DNA of 64,000 bases from the NCBI RefSeq assembly GCF_000513275.1, contig NZ_CBVJ010000099.1, positions 1 to 64,000 on the forward strand. The letters are read 5' to 3'. Both the position numbers and the translations under genes were made by a program. This document shows, piece by piece, positions 9,111 to 17,518 of the stretch (position 1 is its first letter; the number at the start of each line of letters is the position of its first letter). This stretch comes from Paenibacillus gorillae. GTDB lineage: Bacteria; Bacillota; Bacilli; Paenibacillales; Paenibacillaceae. The notes under the pieces were generated by a model. The model saw nothing but the letters and a program-made list of their open reading frames with translations. It was not told where the DNA came from and did not search any database.

Positions 9111-9455
9111 TTAATATTTGACGCCGCGAAGCCGATACATCATAAAACAAATGAAATAGATGAAGCTAGTCATGCCAAACAGCATAAATACGCCCGGCGT
9201 AACAACCATATATATACTATAAGGAAAACTCCAAATGTACGCCGCCAGTAAAATCATACTTTTCTCCAGCATAAGTCCTGTACCGAAAACGACAGCAGGA
9301 AGCACAAGCATCATAAAGGTAATGAATGCGCTCGTCTTTTCCAGCCCCGGATCATACGGATTCATCCATACAAAAATAATCCATAATAAAATCGTCGAAA
9401 TGCTGGCCGTATATCCAATTAGATTCGTCAGTTTGACTACTAGTTTTCTATCCAT
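9111..9455 (-). CDS. uncharacterised four-helix membrane protein (114 aa)
   Basis: Small integral membrane protein with about four hydrophobic segments (roughly residues 10-32, 40-60, 64-82 and 85-106) and a basic C-terminus (YRLRGVKY). The ATG at 9455 is preferred because GGAGAG lies nine bases upstream. An in-frame GTG at 9497 would add 14 charged residues but has a poorer ribosome site. It is the first gene of the four-gene cassette and lies just after the terminator of the radical SAM gene. Family unknown. Confidence 0.7.
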   Translation of the reverse strand: MDRKLVVKLTNLIGYTASISTILLWIIFVWMNPYDPGLEKTSAFITFMMLVLPAVVFGTGLMLEKSMILLAAYIWSFPYSIYMVVTPGVFMLFGMTSFIYFICFMMYRLRGVKY

Positions 9456-9527
9456 CTCTAATCTCTCCAGTTTCTCTTCCAATTTGCTACAATTCACCTT
9501 TCAGTTTACCACTTTATCAATAATTGG

Positions 9528-9569
9528 AAAACAAAAGAAGCAGCAAAAGTCCTAATATGACTTTGCTGC
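9528..9569 (-). terminator. terminator of the KamA-family gene
   Basis: On the - strand GCAGCAAAGTC pairs with GACTTTTGCTGC (one bulge), followed by TTCTTTTGTTTT. It is downstream of the radical SAM gene, which stops at 9605. Confidence 0.75.
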
Positions 9570-9604
9570 TCCTCGAACGGCTATTTTTTTATTGTTCGAC
9601 TCTA

Positions 9605-10774
9605 TTATTCAACTGCTGCACAGCTTGGACTACGCTCCATATCATTGACGGATATAATAGCATCGTTTTTCTTGACCGGCTTCGTCCAATATTGCTCGTT
9701 GCCGGGAAGATCGTCGAACCATTCGGCGCCGGGCGGACAATCGAGCGTCATGAACTGCCCGTAATTCTCGTCTCTTGACTGATGATACTTGAGATATGCT
9801 TTGCCGTTATCAATCGCCAGAATCTCAATTTTGCCAGAGGTATGGCTCATGGACAAACGTACTCTTTTGCCCAAACCGGAAGTTCTCGCCTTCGCTTCCT
9901 CTACAATTTGGTACACCCGCTCGAGCGGAAGCACAAATTCACGATTGCCGGCCACCGGTCTGTTGACGAAAAAGTAGTAAGGTGTAACGCCTGCCCACGA
10001 CAGCTGGTCAAGCAGCTCACCCAATACAGCCGGATCATCATTAATGCCCTTAAGCACGGGCGTCTGGTTAACGACAATGGCTCCCGCGTCATGCAGCGCT
10101 TTAAAGCCTCTCCTAGCCTCTGCCGTAATTTCACGGGGATGGTTAATATGTGCCATGACATAAATCCGCTTCTCCTCCGTCGAATGGGTACGGATCAGCT
10201 CCAGCAGCTCCTCGTCCTGATAAATCCGCATCGGATTGAATACCGGAATTTTGGAGCCAAGCCGGATGATTTTGACATGATCGATACTTCGGAGTCCTTC
10301 AATAATCGTGCGCAGCTTGGATGTTGCCAGAATGAGGCTGTCGCCGCCAGTCAGAAGCACATTGTTGATCTCTGGAGTTTGCGCAATATAAGCAAGCCCC
10401 GGAGCCACATCCGACATCGCTTCCTTGACGTCATTGCGGAACAACCGCTTGCGGAAGCAGTAGCGGCAATAGGAGCCGCACACCTCGGAGACGATAAGAA
10501 GCGCCGTCGTCCTGTATTTGTGCTGGCATCCCGGAACTACATAATTCGTATCCTCGTCAGAAGCATCCCAGCGTCCATATTCAGACAGCTCTCCCTCATT
10601 GGGGATAACGAGCTTGCGGATCGGATCATGAGGATCATCCCAATTGATTAACTGGAGGTAATAATCGTTGACGCGAAAAACGAATTTGTCCGTAATCGGC
10701 TTTAATACCGCTTTTTCGTGCTCGGACAAATTCTCCATTTTTGCAACATCCGTAATGTACCGTACCTTCTGCAC
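9605..10774 (-). CDS. KamA-family radical SAM protein
   Basis: Cytoplasmic radical S-adenosylmethionine enzyme of 389 residues related to lysine 2,3-aminomutase. The [4Fe-4S]-binding motif is C99-x3-C103-x2-C106 in CGSYCRYCFRKR, as in KamA and EpmB. The motif LTGGDSLIL (SAM binding) and a conserved Lys in MSHTSGKIE, at the place of the PLP lysine of KamA, are present. It is about 30-80 residues shorter than verified aminomutases and lacks their PGGGGK motif, so lysine as substrate is uncertain; a beta-amino acid product is an inference. The start is a GTG behind AAGGAGAG. No acetyltransferase partner (AblB/YodP) is adjacent. Its leader contains a c-di-AMP riboswitch. Confidence 0.9.
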   Translation of the reverse strand: MQKVRYITDVAKMENLSEHEKAVLKPITDKFVFRVNDYYLQLINWDDPHDPIRKLVIPNEGELSEYGRWDASDEDTNYVVPGCQHKYRTTALLIVSEVCGSYCRYCFRKRLFRNDVKEAMSDVAPGLAYIAQTPEINNVLLTGGDSLILATSKLRTIIEGLRSIDHVKIIRLGSKIPVFNPMRIYQDEELLELIRTHSTEEKRIYVMAHINHPREITAEARRGFKALHDAGAIVVNQTPVLKGINDDPAVLGELLDQLSWAGVTPYYFFVNRPVAGNREFVLPLERVYQIVEEAKARTSGLGKRVRLSMSHTSGKIEILAIDNGKAYLKYHQSRDENYGQFMTLDCPPGAEWFDDLPGNEQYWTKPVKKNDAIISVNDMERSPSCAAVE

Positions 10775-10870
10775 TGTATCTCTCTCCTTCGTCCCATAGG
10801 GTGAGAATAAAGGGAGCCTTTTGTGTCAAGAAGCCAGTGTGCCGCCAGCAGGGTCCAAAAAAAGACAAAA

Positions 10871-10897
10871 AGAGACCCTTAAAAAAATAGGGTCTCT
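10871..10897 (-). terminator. riboswitch-linked intrinsic terminator
   Basis: On the - strand AGAGACCCT pairs with AGGGTCTCT around an A/T-rich loop, followed by TTTTTGTCTTTTTTT. The 5' arm contains AGACCC, which can alternatively pair with GGGTCT at 10922-10927 just 3' of the aptamer. That gives a simple antiterminator/terminator switch. Confidence 0.9.
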
Positions 10898-10929
10898 GGT
10901 TGATCACATTCAATTAGAAGCAGACCCAT

Positions 10930-11050
10930 CCACTGCTGACGAGGTTAGCTGACGGGCTCGGGTAAGATGGTACCCTACATTCAAGAATGATTCGCCCCAA
11001 TTGACTGGTTCCCCCGCTTCTCGGCCGGGTGCGGCCGAAAACTAAGCGTA
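10930..11050 (-). ncRNA. c-di-AMP riboswitch (ydaO/yuaA type) aptamer
   Basis: The leader RNA matches the ydaO/yuaA consensus in order: CGCTTAG, a variable GC-rich hairpin, GCGGGGGAACC, TTGGGGCGAATC, AGGGTACC with a small loop, then CCCGAGCCCGTCAGCTAACC and TCGTCAGC. Closing pairs for P1 can be drawn between GCTACG and CGTCAGC. The family binds cyclic di-AMP and usually turns expression off when the ligand is high. Here the aptamer is followed by a perfect terminator and then the KamA-family gene. The class assignment is firm from the conserved blocks; the OFF direction is inferred from the terminator arrangement. Confidence 0.93.
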
Positions 11051-11055
11051 GCTAT

Positions 11056-11085
11056 ATTGTAAGCGATTGCAGTCTGATAAGTCAA
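11056..11085 (-). promoter_or_regulatory. sigma-A type promoter of the riboswitch
   Basis: On the - strand TTGACT (11085-11080), an 18-base spacer and TACAAT (11061-11056). Transcription would begin about 6 bases downstream, at the first bases of the aptamer, which agrees with the riboswitch boundary. Confidence 0.75.
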
Positions 11086-11189
11086 AAGAAGGACTGCTTA
11101 AAGCTCTATGTTACTTAATGGCAAACATACCTTTAACTGAGGCGCCCTCTGCTCCAACCTCGGCAGTTGGGTGTGTTGCGACATCTCAC

Positions 11190-11420
11190 TCTCCTCCCGA
11201 GCGAACCTGATTCGCTATTTTGCGAACCATTCTTCGCTGTAGCTCCAAGATGCAGCATACGAGCTGCTTGGAGAGAAGAGAATTTCGCTGTTCGCGAACC
11301 TCGGTTCTCCAATAGCGAAATTTACTTCGTTGATCAACCTTAGCATTGAAATTCGCCGCCTGCCTTGTATTCGCTATTTTGTGAAGATGCTTCGCTATAA
11401 TGCACAATCTCTCCACAAGT
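11190..11420. repeat. TTCGC...GCGAA interspersed repeats, cluster 1
   Basis: Several copies or half-copies of the hyphenated palindrome TTCGCTATTTTGCGAA (perfect at 11211-11226), with variants such as TTCGCTGTTCGCGAA and TTCGCTATTTTGTGAA. They lie between the riboswitch promoter and the end of the GH88 gene. The same family forms larger clusters at 22430-23260 and near 31430-31660. No gene is supported here. Confidence 0.8.
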
Positions 11421-12539
11421 CTAGAAAATCTGATTCTTCCAGCCGTTCAACTTCGCAATGGCTTCCACGAAGAAATAGTCGCCGTATATGAGCGACACGT
11501 TCACATCGACTCCAGCCGGGCGATTGCCTGTCGCTTGCAGCAAAATCGCCTCATGCTGGGGTTGATCCCAAGTCGCGTAATTATGATGCAGCGAGATGAG
11601 GATTCGTTCAGCGGCATTGCGGTACAGGCCGCCTTCAATTGCAGGCAGATGGGAAGCCAGCTCCAGCAGTCCCGATGCCGCGCAAGCGCCAGCCGAGCTG
11701 TCCCGCGGCTCCTGCTCCAAGCTCTCCGCTGCCCGGAAATCCCAATGCGGAATAGAATCTTCCGGCAGATTGGCGATAAAAAAGTTGGCGACCCGCTGGG
11801 AAGCGCGCAAATATTTCTCCTGCTTCGTATAGCGGTAGGTGTTCGCCAAGCCATACAGCGCCCAAGCGGCGCCGCGGCTCCAAGCAGAATCAGGACCGGC
11901 GCCTTGCCCGCCGATTGCACCTAAATATTCGCCCGAATCCGGATCAAAGCTGACGATATGGCGCACCGAGCCGTCCTCCCGGACGAACCGGTTCACGACG
12001 GTATCAGCATGCGCCTTCGCGATATGAGCAAAGCGCGGATCGCCTGAGGCTTGCGAGGCCCAGAACAACAGCGAGAGGTTCATTGTGGAATCGACAATCG
12101 ACCAGCCCAGCTTCTCCTGATTCCACGCCCGTAGAAACCGGCCCTCGATGTTGTAACGACCTGTCAGAAAATTGGCGGCAAACAAGCCCCGCCGCAAGCC
12201 GTCCTCATCGCCGGTCAGCTTATGCTTCATCACAGCCGTCGGAAGAAATTGAAAGCCGACGTCATGGTGGAAATTGCTTGGCTGCATCATTTTCCGCTCC
12301 AGCTTCTCGTCCCAGTCCCAAGCGGCGTTCTTATAGATGTCCTTTCCCGTCATATCATGCATAATCCATAGCATCCCGGGCCAAAAACCGGATGTCCACC
12401 AATCGTGGCGCATATCGTCATACTTCCCGTCTGCCTTGGCAACATGCGGCGACTTGTGTCCAATTTGCGCAATCATTCGTTCTGTTTTATCTGCTATCAT
12501 GGCTAGTGGCCTCGAAAAATCAAACTGCTGCTCGGTCAT
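11421..12539 (-). CDS. GH88 unsaturated glucuronyl hydrolase
   Basis: Cytoplasmic enzyme of 372 residues that removes the 4,5-unsaturated uronic acid left at the non-reducing end after lyase cleavage of uronate polysaccharides. The (alpha/alpha)6-barrel pattern is present. Two aspartates correspond to the essential pair of Bacillus UGL (D88/D149): D93 in HHDVGF and D150 in SIVDSTMN. The family also contains rhamnogalacturonyl hydrolases (GH105), but HHDVGFQF and the length favour GH88. It starts three bases after the GH2 stop, so the two are co-translated. No secretion signal is visible, so the substrate must be imported. Confidence 0.9.
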   Translation of the reverse strand: MTEQQFDFSRPLAMIADKTERMIAQIGHKSPHVAKADGKYDDMRHDWWTSGFWPGMLWIMHDMTGKDIYKNAAWDWDEKLERKMMQPSNFHHDVGFQFLPTAVMKHKLTGDEDGLRRGLFAANFLTGRYNIEGRFLRAWNQEKLGWSIVDSTMNLSLLFWASQASGDPRFAHIAKAHADTVVNRFVREDGSVRHIVSFDPDSGEYLGAIGGQGAGPDSAWSRGAAWALYGLANTYRYTKQEKYLRASQRVANFFIANLPEDSIPHWDFRAAESLEQEPRDSSAGACAASGLLELASHLPAIEGGLYRNAAERILISLHHNYATWDQPQHEAILLQATGNRPAGVDVNVSLIYGDYFFVEAIAKLNGWKNQIF

Positions 12540-12542
12540 CGA

Positions 12543-15089
12543 CTACTCTCCCTCTTTTTTCCCCATCGTGCGTTGATGAATGTCGCTAATCGTTGCAAAT
12601 ACGGTTGCCATACCCTCACAGGCTGCACTAACGACGGTGTGGGATACTTTCGCTTGAGTGTTGCTGCCCCGCTGCAATGAAGAAGCCGGGCCTCCGGCAG
12701 TAAAAAATTCCTCTACCGCAATACGAGGTGGCGGTGCTCCGTGCGGATCGATGAATAGGCTCGCCCGGCCGCTTGCAAGCTGAACCAGCCTGGAGCCGCG
12801 TACGGTTCCGAGATTGTCGAGCAGCTTGCCGTCTCCCGCTGCTCCGAACCGGATGAAGCCAGCTGCATCCGGGCAAAACACACCATGGCGGTCATACGCT
12901 TTAACCGTTGCCTCGTACAGCCCCGTTGCATCCTGACGCTCAGCCGTTAGCCGGATTTCCGCCGGCTGCCCCCAAGCCTCCGTCTGATAGTGGAACACAC
13001 GCTCATCCCGGACAACAACACCGTCCTGTTCGGCAACGACGCTCATACGGTTCTCACCTTCTTTGAACACAACCTCCCAGCGTAGTCCTGCCGCCGGAAA
13101 ATCATTCGAATCCCGCCGCTTCATTCCCTGACTAACGCCGTTCAAGAACAGCTCCGCTGATGCACAGTTCGAGTAAGCCTTCACAACCTTGCTCTCCCCC
13201 GCAGCTCCCCACCGCACGGGCATTGATTGCCCAGCCAGATGAATCATTGGCGCTGTCGCCCAGTACGATTGGAAGACATAATAAGCATCCTTTTTCGTCA
13301 GGTCACGCTCGACGACGCCTTTCATATTTAAATATGGAATCGGCGAATCCGGCCGAACCGGCGTTGCAAAATCTTTAAACGCCCATTGCGCCGCACCGGT
13401 TAGCCAATCCATCCGTTCCTGCGCACTTAAATACCAGTCAATCATTTCGCAGAAGTACGTCTCCGACCAATCACCATCCCGTGAAACCCGGGGCTCGCCA
13501 CCAACAAGCAAATAGTCCCCGTCCCGCTCATCCGTCCTGCCTGCTCCGCCAGTTATAGAAGCAAAGCCGGTATACGGCGTCTCCACATGGCGGGTAGCCA
13601 AGTTATCCGCTCCCCACTCGGCATGGAAAAACGAACGTACGTCAGCCGCAGCTGTTTTGCAGCTTTCTTCATAATCGGTGTAAATGCCGCGGTACCAGCC
13701 CGCCCATATGGAAGGTGAATAGACATCGACGATGTCCTTGCAGAAGTCGCAGCGCCGGATAGCCGTCAGCCGCGAAGGATCCAACCGATGCGACAGCTCG
13801 TGCAGCTCCTTCATGAAAGCTCTGATTTCATTCTGATCAAAGTAATCGAAATCACATTCCCAGTCGTTTTCGTTGCCAAGACCCCATAGCACAATGGACG
13901 GGTGGTTCCGGTGCTGCGTTATCATCGCTTCCAGCATGTCTCGGCATTGCTGACGATAGCCTTCTCCCCCCAAGCCGCCGCGGCTCCACGGAATTTCCTC
14001 CCACGCTAGAATGCCTAACTCGTCGCATAGGTCGAGTACAATCCGGGATTGCTGATAATGCCCCAAGCGGATGAAGTTCACGCCCATTTCCTTGATGACT
14101 TGAAGCTCCTCACGAATCATCGCTTCGGTCATTGCTGGTCCAACTCCGGCAAAATCCTCATGCCGGTGCGTTCCCCGCAGCAGCAGCCGTTCGCCATTTA
14201 ATAAGAAAGGACCATGATCGGTGAACTCGAATGTACGGAAACCAAAGCGTTCGCTATGTTCGGTTTGCCCGTGAACGCTCTCCAGAATGACTACAACTGA
14301 GTAAAGTTTAGGCGTATCCGTCGACCATCTCTCTGGATCATTTAATTCGAAATCTGCAATGCGCTGCGTTCCGGTCCAGGGCTTGGCAGGCAGTGTGGCG
14401 CGCCCCGCCTCTTTCCCTTGCGGGTTAAGAAGAACGACTGCAATAGCCAGCTCCTCTTGATGCTGAAGGGGATTGTATAAGGAAACATCGACCTGTACCT
14501 TCACCGGCCCTCTGCCTATCTTCGCCTCTTCTGGCGCTGCCGTCCATTCCGTCGTCACCTGCACTTGTCCGACCGATATGGCTGGTACATACACGAGATT
14601 CAAATAACGGTAAACGCCGCCGTAGGCATGAAAATCATTGGCATCCGACGGGATTGTCTCCAGATCGCGGCTGTTGTCACTGCAGATTGCGATCGGTACT
14701 TTGCCGGCGTAACGCTCCATTCCAGCGGCTTCCTTAGCCGCATCCGTAATATCTACTGTAAATTCATCATAGCCGCCAAGATGCGAGCCCGCTTTATTGG
14801 TATATACATACACATCCGTCCGCTGACCAGCCCCCTCGAAGTGAAGCAAGGTGCGCCCGCCCGGATAAGGATTATCGATATCCGCTTTAAGCCGGTACCA
14901 GCCTTGGCCCTGATAATACGTCCGGTTCGGGTCCATCACATCATAGGCATTGTAGCTGTGAGGAAGCTTTACTTCCTGCCACGGGACATTGTAATGATTG
15001 TTCAGCTTGTCGCTGCGCCATACTTCCCAGACGCCGCCAAGGCTGCCGGTATAGTGCTGCCATCCGTCTATGAGCCGCTGTTTGTGCAT
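12543..15089 (-). CDS. GH2 family beta-glycosidase
   Basis: Intracellular enzyme of 848 residues with the GH2 order: sugar-binding jelly-roll (about 40-180), immunoglobulin-like domain (about 185-285), TIM barrel (about 290-600) and C-terminal beta domains. The acid/base is E407 in WGLGNEND and the nucleophile is E491 in FFHAEWG. GH2 covers beta-galactosidase, beta-glucuronidase and beta-mannosidase; pairing with GH88 suggests a beta-linked uronate-containing oligosaccharide, but the specificity is not settled by sequence alone. There is no signal peptide. An ATG follows GGAGAAC. The binding-protein gene of the upstream transporter ends 720 bases before this start. Confidence 0.9.
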   Translation of the reverse strand: MHKQRLIDGWQHYTGSLGGVWEVWRSDKLNNHYNVPWQEVKLPHSYNAYDVMDPNRTYYQGQGWYRLKADIDNPYPGGRTLLHFEGAGQRTDVYVYTNKAGSHLGGYDEFTVDITDAAKEAAGMERYAGKVPIAICSDNSRDLETIPSDANDFHAYGGVYRYLNLVYVPAISVGQVQVTTEWTAAPEEAKIGRGPVKVQVDVSLYNPLQHQEELAIAVVLLNPQGKEAGRATLPAKPWTGTQRIADFELNDPERWSTDTPKLYSVVVILESVHGQTEHSERFGFRTFEFTDHGPFLLNGERLLLRGTHRHEDFAGVGPAMTEAMIREELQVIKEMGVNFIRLGHYQQSRIVLDLCDELGILAWEEIPWSRGGLGGEGYRQQCRDMLEAMITQHRNHPSIVLWGLGNENDWECDFDYFDQNEIRAFMKELHELSHRLDPSRLTAIRRCDFCKDIVDVYSPSIWAGWYRGIYTDYEESCKTAAADVRSFFHAEWGADNLATRHVETPYTGFASITGGAGRTDERDGDYLLVGGEPRVSRDGDWSETYFCEMIDWYLSAQERMDWLTGAAQWAFKDFATPVRPDSPIPYLNMKGVVERDLTKKDAYYVFQSYWATAPMIHLAGQSMPVRWGAAGESKVVKAYSNCASAELFLNGVSQGMKRRDSNDFPAAGLRWEVVFKEGENRMSVVAEQDGVVVRDERVFHYQTEAWGQPAEIRLTAERQDATGLYEATVKAYDRHGVFCPDAAGFIRFGAAGDGKLLDNLGTVRGSRLVQLASGRASLFIDPHGAPPPRIAVEEFFTAGGPASSLQRGSNTQAKVSHTVVSAACEGMATVFATISDIHQRTMGKKEGE

Positions 15090-15123
15090 GCTGTTGTTCT
15101 CCTATCTTTTGTCTAGTAAAAAA

Positions 15124-15345
15124 AGTTTCGCTGCGCGTTTTGGTTCATGCTGCCATTCTTGATTTCATTGCCCCATCGCTTTTCCGATGTAAATGGATAA
15201 AATCTGCAAAAAGTCATCCTCGCGAATGCTCTTCAACTGTCGAGAAAAGAGTTTCGCTGCGCGTTTTGGTTCATGCTGCCATTCTTGATTTCATTACCCA
15301 TCGCTTTACCGATGTAAATGGATAAAATCTGCAAAAAGTCATCCT
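15124..15345. repeat. two direct copies of a 97-bp repeat
   Basis: Copy 1 (15124-15220) and copy 2 (15250-15345) are nearly identical: one base is missing in a C run and one T is changed to A. They are separated by 29 bases that also share GCG/CGAGAA fragments. They lie in the untranslated stretch directly upstream of the GH2 gene. Promoter or leader function is possible but not shown. Confidence 0.9.
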
Positions 15346-15455
15346 GAACTCAAAACGCTCCACTCCACTCCCATTCAACCATCACTATCATCATTTCATT
15401 GCTCTCGCATCACTTTCATGTCTGCGAATAGTCTGCTGTGGGCCAGCTGCAACGA

Positions 15456-15648
15456 AACAAAATGTAAAAGTGCAGGTTGTCAGCCCTTTTTTCGGCGAAT
15501 TACCGCCTCAAAATGCAAATATACAGTTTGATTGGCCTAAAACGGCCCAATTGAGCGAAAAACAGTGATTTCAAATGTACTTTTGCATTTTGATCGCGAT
15601 TTTGGAGCTTTTGGGCTCCATCAGCCTGCACTTTTACATTTTGTTGTC
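15456..15648. repeat. long imperfect foldback element (about 190 bases)
   Basis: The ends ACAAAATGTAAAAGTGCAGG (left) and CCTGCACTTTTACATTTTGT (right) are perfect complements. Further inward TCAAAATGCAAA/TTTGCATTTTGA and GGCC...GGCC also pair, so nearly the whole element can fold into a single long hairpin. There are no open frames or transposase. It could be a miniature repeat element or a structured leader for the GH2-GH88 genes. Confidence 0.8.
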
Positions 15649-15699
15649 CATGTACCGCGTGGATACCACATCCAGAACCCTCCACACTTCCCGAAAATG

Positions 15700-15722
15700 T
15701 GAGAGCGTCCTCGCGGACGCTC
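15700..15722. terminator. strong hairpin downstream of binding protein
   Basis: AGAGCGTCC / GGACGCTCT with a four-base loop, a perfect 9-bp stem. It follows the stop of the binding-lipoprotein gene on the - strand. The T-tract is poor (CACATTTTCG), so it may act as an mRNA 3' stabiliser that leaves some read-through to GH2-GH88. Confidence 0.5.
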
Positions 15723-15810
15723 TTTGGCTTGCTATCACATCATTCGTGGCGCTTATGTCATCGTACTGGTACTCGTACTGTTAAGCACCAACCCAACTTA
15801 CTTGATCTGC

Positions 15811-17403
15811 TTATTGCACGTTAGCGCCGGGACCAATTTCTACGCCCTCTTTTTTGTTAAAACGCTCTGTTGCTTCTTTAATAATGTCGTTGCCGCCGTT
15901 CGCTTTCCACTCCTCGATAACCTTTGGCCAATCGGAAATGTTCTCTTTGCCGTAGATCATCTTGATCATGTGATCCAGGATGAACTTGGAAGGCTCATCG
16001 AATTTTGGAGCCAGATCCGGGTATTGCGTATAGCTTTTCAGCTCTGGAGCGAAGGAGAAGCCTCCGCGTCCTTCGTGCGGCAGAATCGATTCGAAGCTTT
16101 TCAGCATTTCTTCGCCTTTTGGCTCCATTGGAAGCTTTTCTGCGTTGTAGGCACCGTCTTTAATGAGCCACAGCCAGTCGCGGCGCTGCTCGGAGAAGCG
16201 CTCTTCCTCACTCTCAGGAAGCTTGTAATTGATTTTGTCGCCTTCTTTTGTATAGTTCTCGCCTTCGATACCGAAGGAGAAGAACGTTGCCGCTTCTTCC
16301 GTCACCATGTAATCGAAGAACTTCACGATCGCTTCTGCCTTTTCCTTGCTCAGCTTCGCATTGAGATAAGCCTGCTCCAGCGTGCTGTTGTAGAGCATCA
16401 TGCCGCCTTTGCCATCCGGACCTGTCGGCGATGCAATCATGGCAAGCTTGCCCTCTGGCACGGCATTTTTCAATTCCGCTTCGTAGATGCCGAGCTGGTT
16501 CGCATTGGCGTTGTAAATGCCGATTTTGCCGGAGTCGCGGCCCTTCGTCCACATTGCGCCTGTAATCGTCGCGAAATCCTTCGCCATTAAGCCTTCGTCG
16601 TACATCGCTTTGTAGACGCCAAGTGCTTTCATCATATTCTCGCTATCGAAAAACTTCGGAACAATCAGATCGCCTTGTTTTTCATACATCGTGCTGTAAG
16701 GGAGGACGTCATAAGCGCCCAGGATAAAGTCTGCATACTTGAAGTTCTCACGGAAGCCAAATGGCTGCTCAACGCCCAGCTTCTTGAACTCGCGGAGCAT
16801 CGGAAGCAGATCGTCGATCGTTTTAGGTGCCTCCATTCCCGCTTTCTCCAGCAGATCAGCACGTATAAACGTTGCACGGCGTGACTGCACGCTCAAATAT
16901 TGCGGAATGGAGTAGATTTTGCCGTCATACGTAACGGAATCCCAAGCTTCCTTCGGAATCGAGTTCAGCAGGTTTTGACCGTGTGTCTTGAGGATATCGT
17001 CCAGCGGCATAAATACGCCCGCATCCACCGCATCCTTCATCGCATTGCTGGATGGCGTCGTGTTGCCGACCAAGACATCCGGCACATCGCCGCCCGCGAA
17101 CATCAGCGAAACCTTTTGACCAAAATCTTTATGCGGAATCAACGTGATGTTCAAATCGGTATTCGTCCGTTTCTCCAGCTCCAGAACCCATTTGTCTTTA
17201 TTTAAGTCTTCGACGGACTCGATCGCTTTCATCGCGAGCGTGCCTTTAGCCATCGTGAACTTGGTCGGCGCGGCAGTAGTCTCTTTTCCGCTACCCTTGT
17301 CCGTACCCGTATTCGAATTTTTCGCTTTCTCTCCATCTCCGCAAGCCGCCAGCAAGCCAGCGAGAAGTATTACGCATAATAAGCTGAGCATACTTTTCTT
17401 CAT
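15811..17403 (-). CDS. sugar ABC transporter solute-binding lipoprotein
   Basis: Surface lipoprotein of 530 residues, LplA-like. The ATG at 17403 is chosen because GAGGGGA precedes it and because it gives a compact signal peptide (MKKSMLSLLCVILLAGLLAAC) with a lipobox; the longer frame adds 29 unlikely residues. Large binding domain with many aromatic residues. It is the last gene of the RR-HK-LplB-LplC-lipoprotein cluster and has a cre-like box in its own leader, so it may also be transcribed separately and most abundantly. The substrate is inferred from the following GH2/GH88 genes: probably uronate-containing oligosaccharides. Confidence 0.92.
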   Translation of the reverse strand: MKKSMLSLLCVILLAGLLAACGDGEKAKNSNTGTDKGSGKETTAAPTKFTMAKGTLAMKAIESVEDLNKDKWVLELEKRTNTDLNITLIPHKDFGQKVSLMFAGGDVPDVLVGNTTPSSNAMKDAVDAGVFMPLDDILKTHGQNLLNSIPKEAWDSVTYDGKIYSIPQYLSVQSRRATFIRADLLEKAGMEAPKTIDDLLPMLREFKKLGVEQPFGFRENFKYADFILGAYDVLPYSTMYEKQGDLIVPKFFDSENMMKALGVYKAMYDEGLMAKDFATITGAMWTKGRDSGKIGIYNANANQLGIYEAELKNAVPEGKLAMIASPTGPDGKGGMMLYNSTLEQAYLNAKLSKEKAEAIVKFFDYMVTEEAATFFSFGIEGENYTKEGDKINYKLPESEEERFSEQRRDWLWLIKDGAYNAEKLPMEPKGEEMLKSFESILPHEGRGGFSFAPELKSYTQYPDLAPKFDEPSKFILDHMIKMIYGKENISDWPKVIEEWKANGGNDIIKEATERFNKKEGVEIGPGANVQ

Positions 17404-17425
17404 GCCTAGATCCCCTCTCATTTTG

Positions 17426-17439
17426 TAATAGCGCTTACA
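17426..17439 (-). promoter_or_regulatory. cre-like CcpA box upstream of binding lipoprotein
   Basis: On the - strand TGTAAGCGCTATTA matches the cre consensus TGWAANCGNTNWCA at 13 of 14 positions. It lies 23 bases upstream of the lipoprotein ATG, placing it for repression by CcpA-HPr(Ser-P) when glucose is present. Confidence 0.6.
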
Positions 17440-17518
17440 TTTTACAATTACTACCTTATCACGGGATAAAAACCGTTCACATGGTCTCATTTATGGCGCA
17501 ATGGTTTTTTTTACGCTA

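Noticed and set aside
15456-15648. Transposon or insertion sequence from the terminal inverted repeats
   Set aside because: There is no transposase gene and no visible target duplication; only a non-autonomous element or structured RNA is possible.
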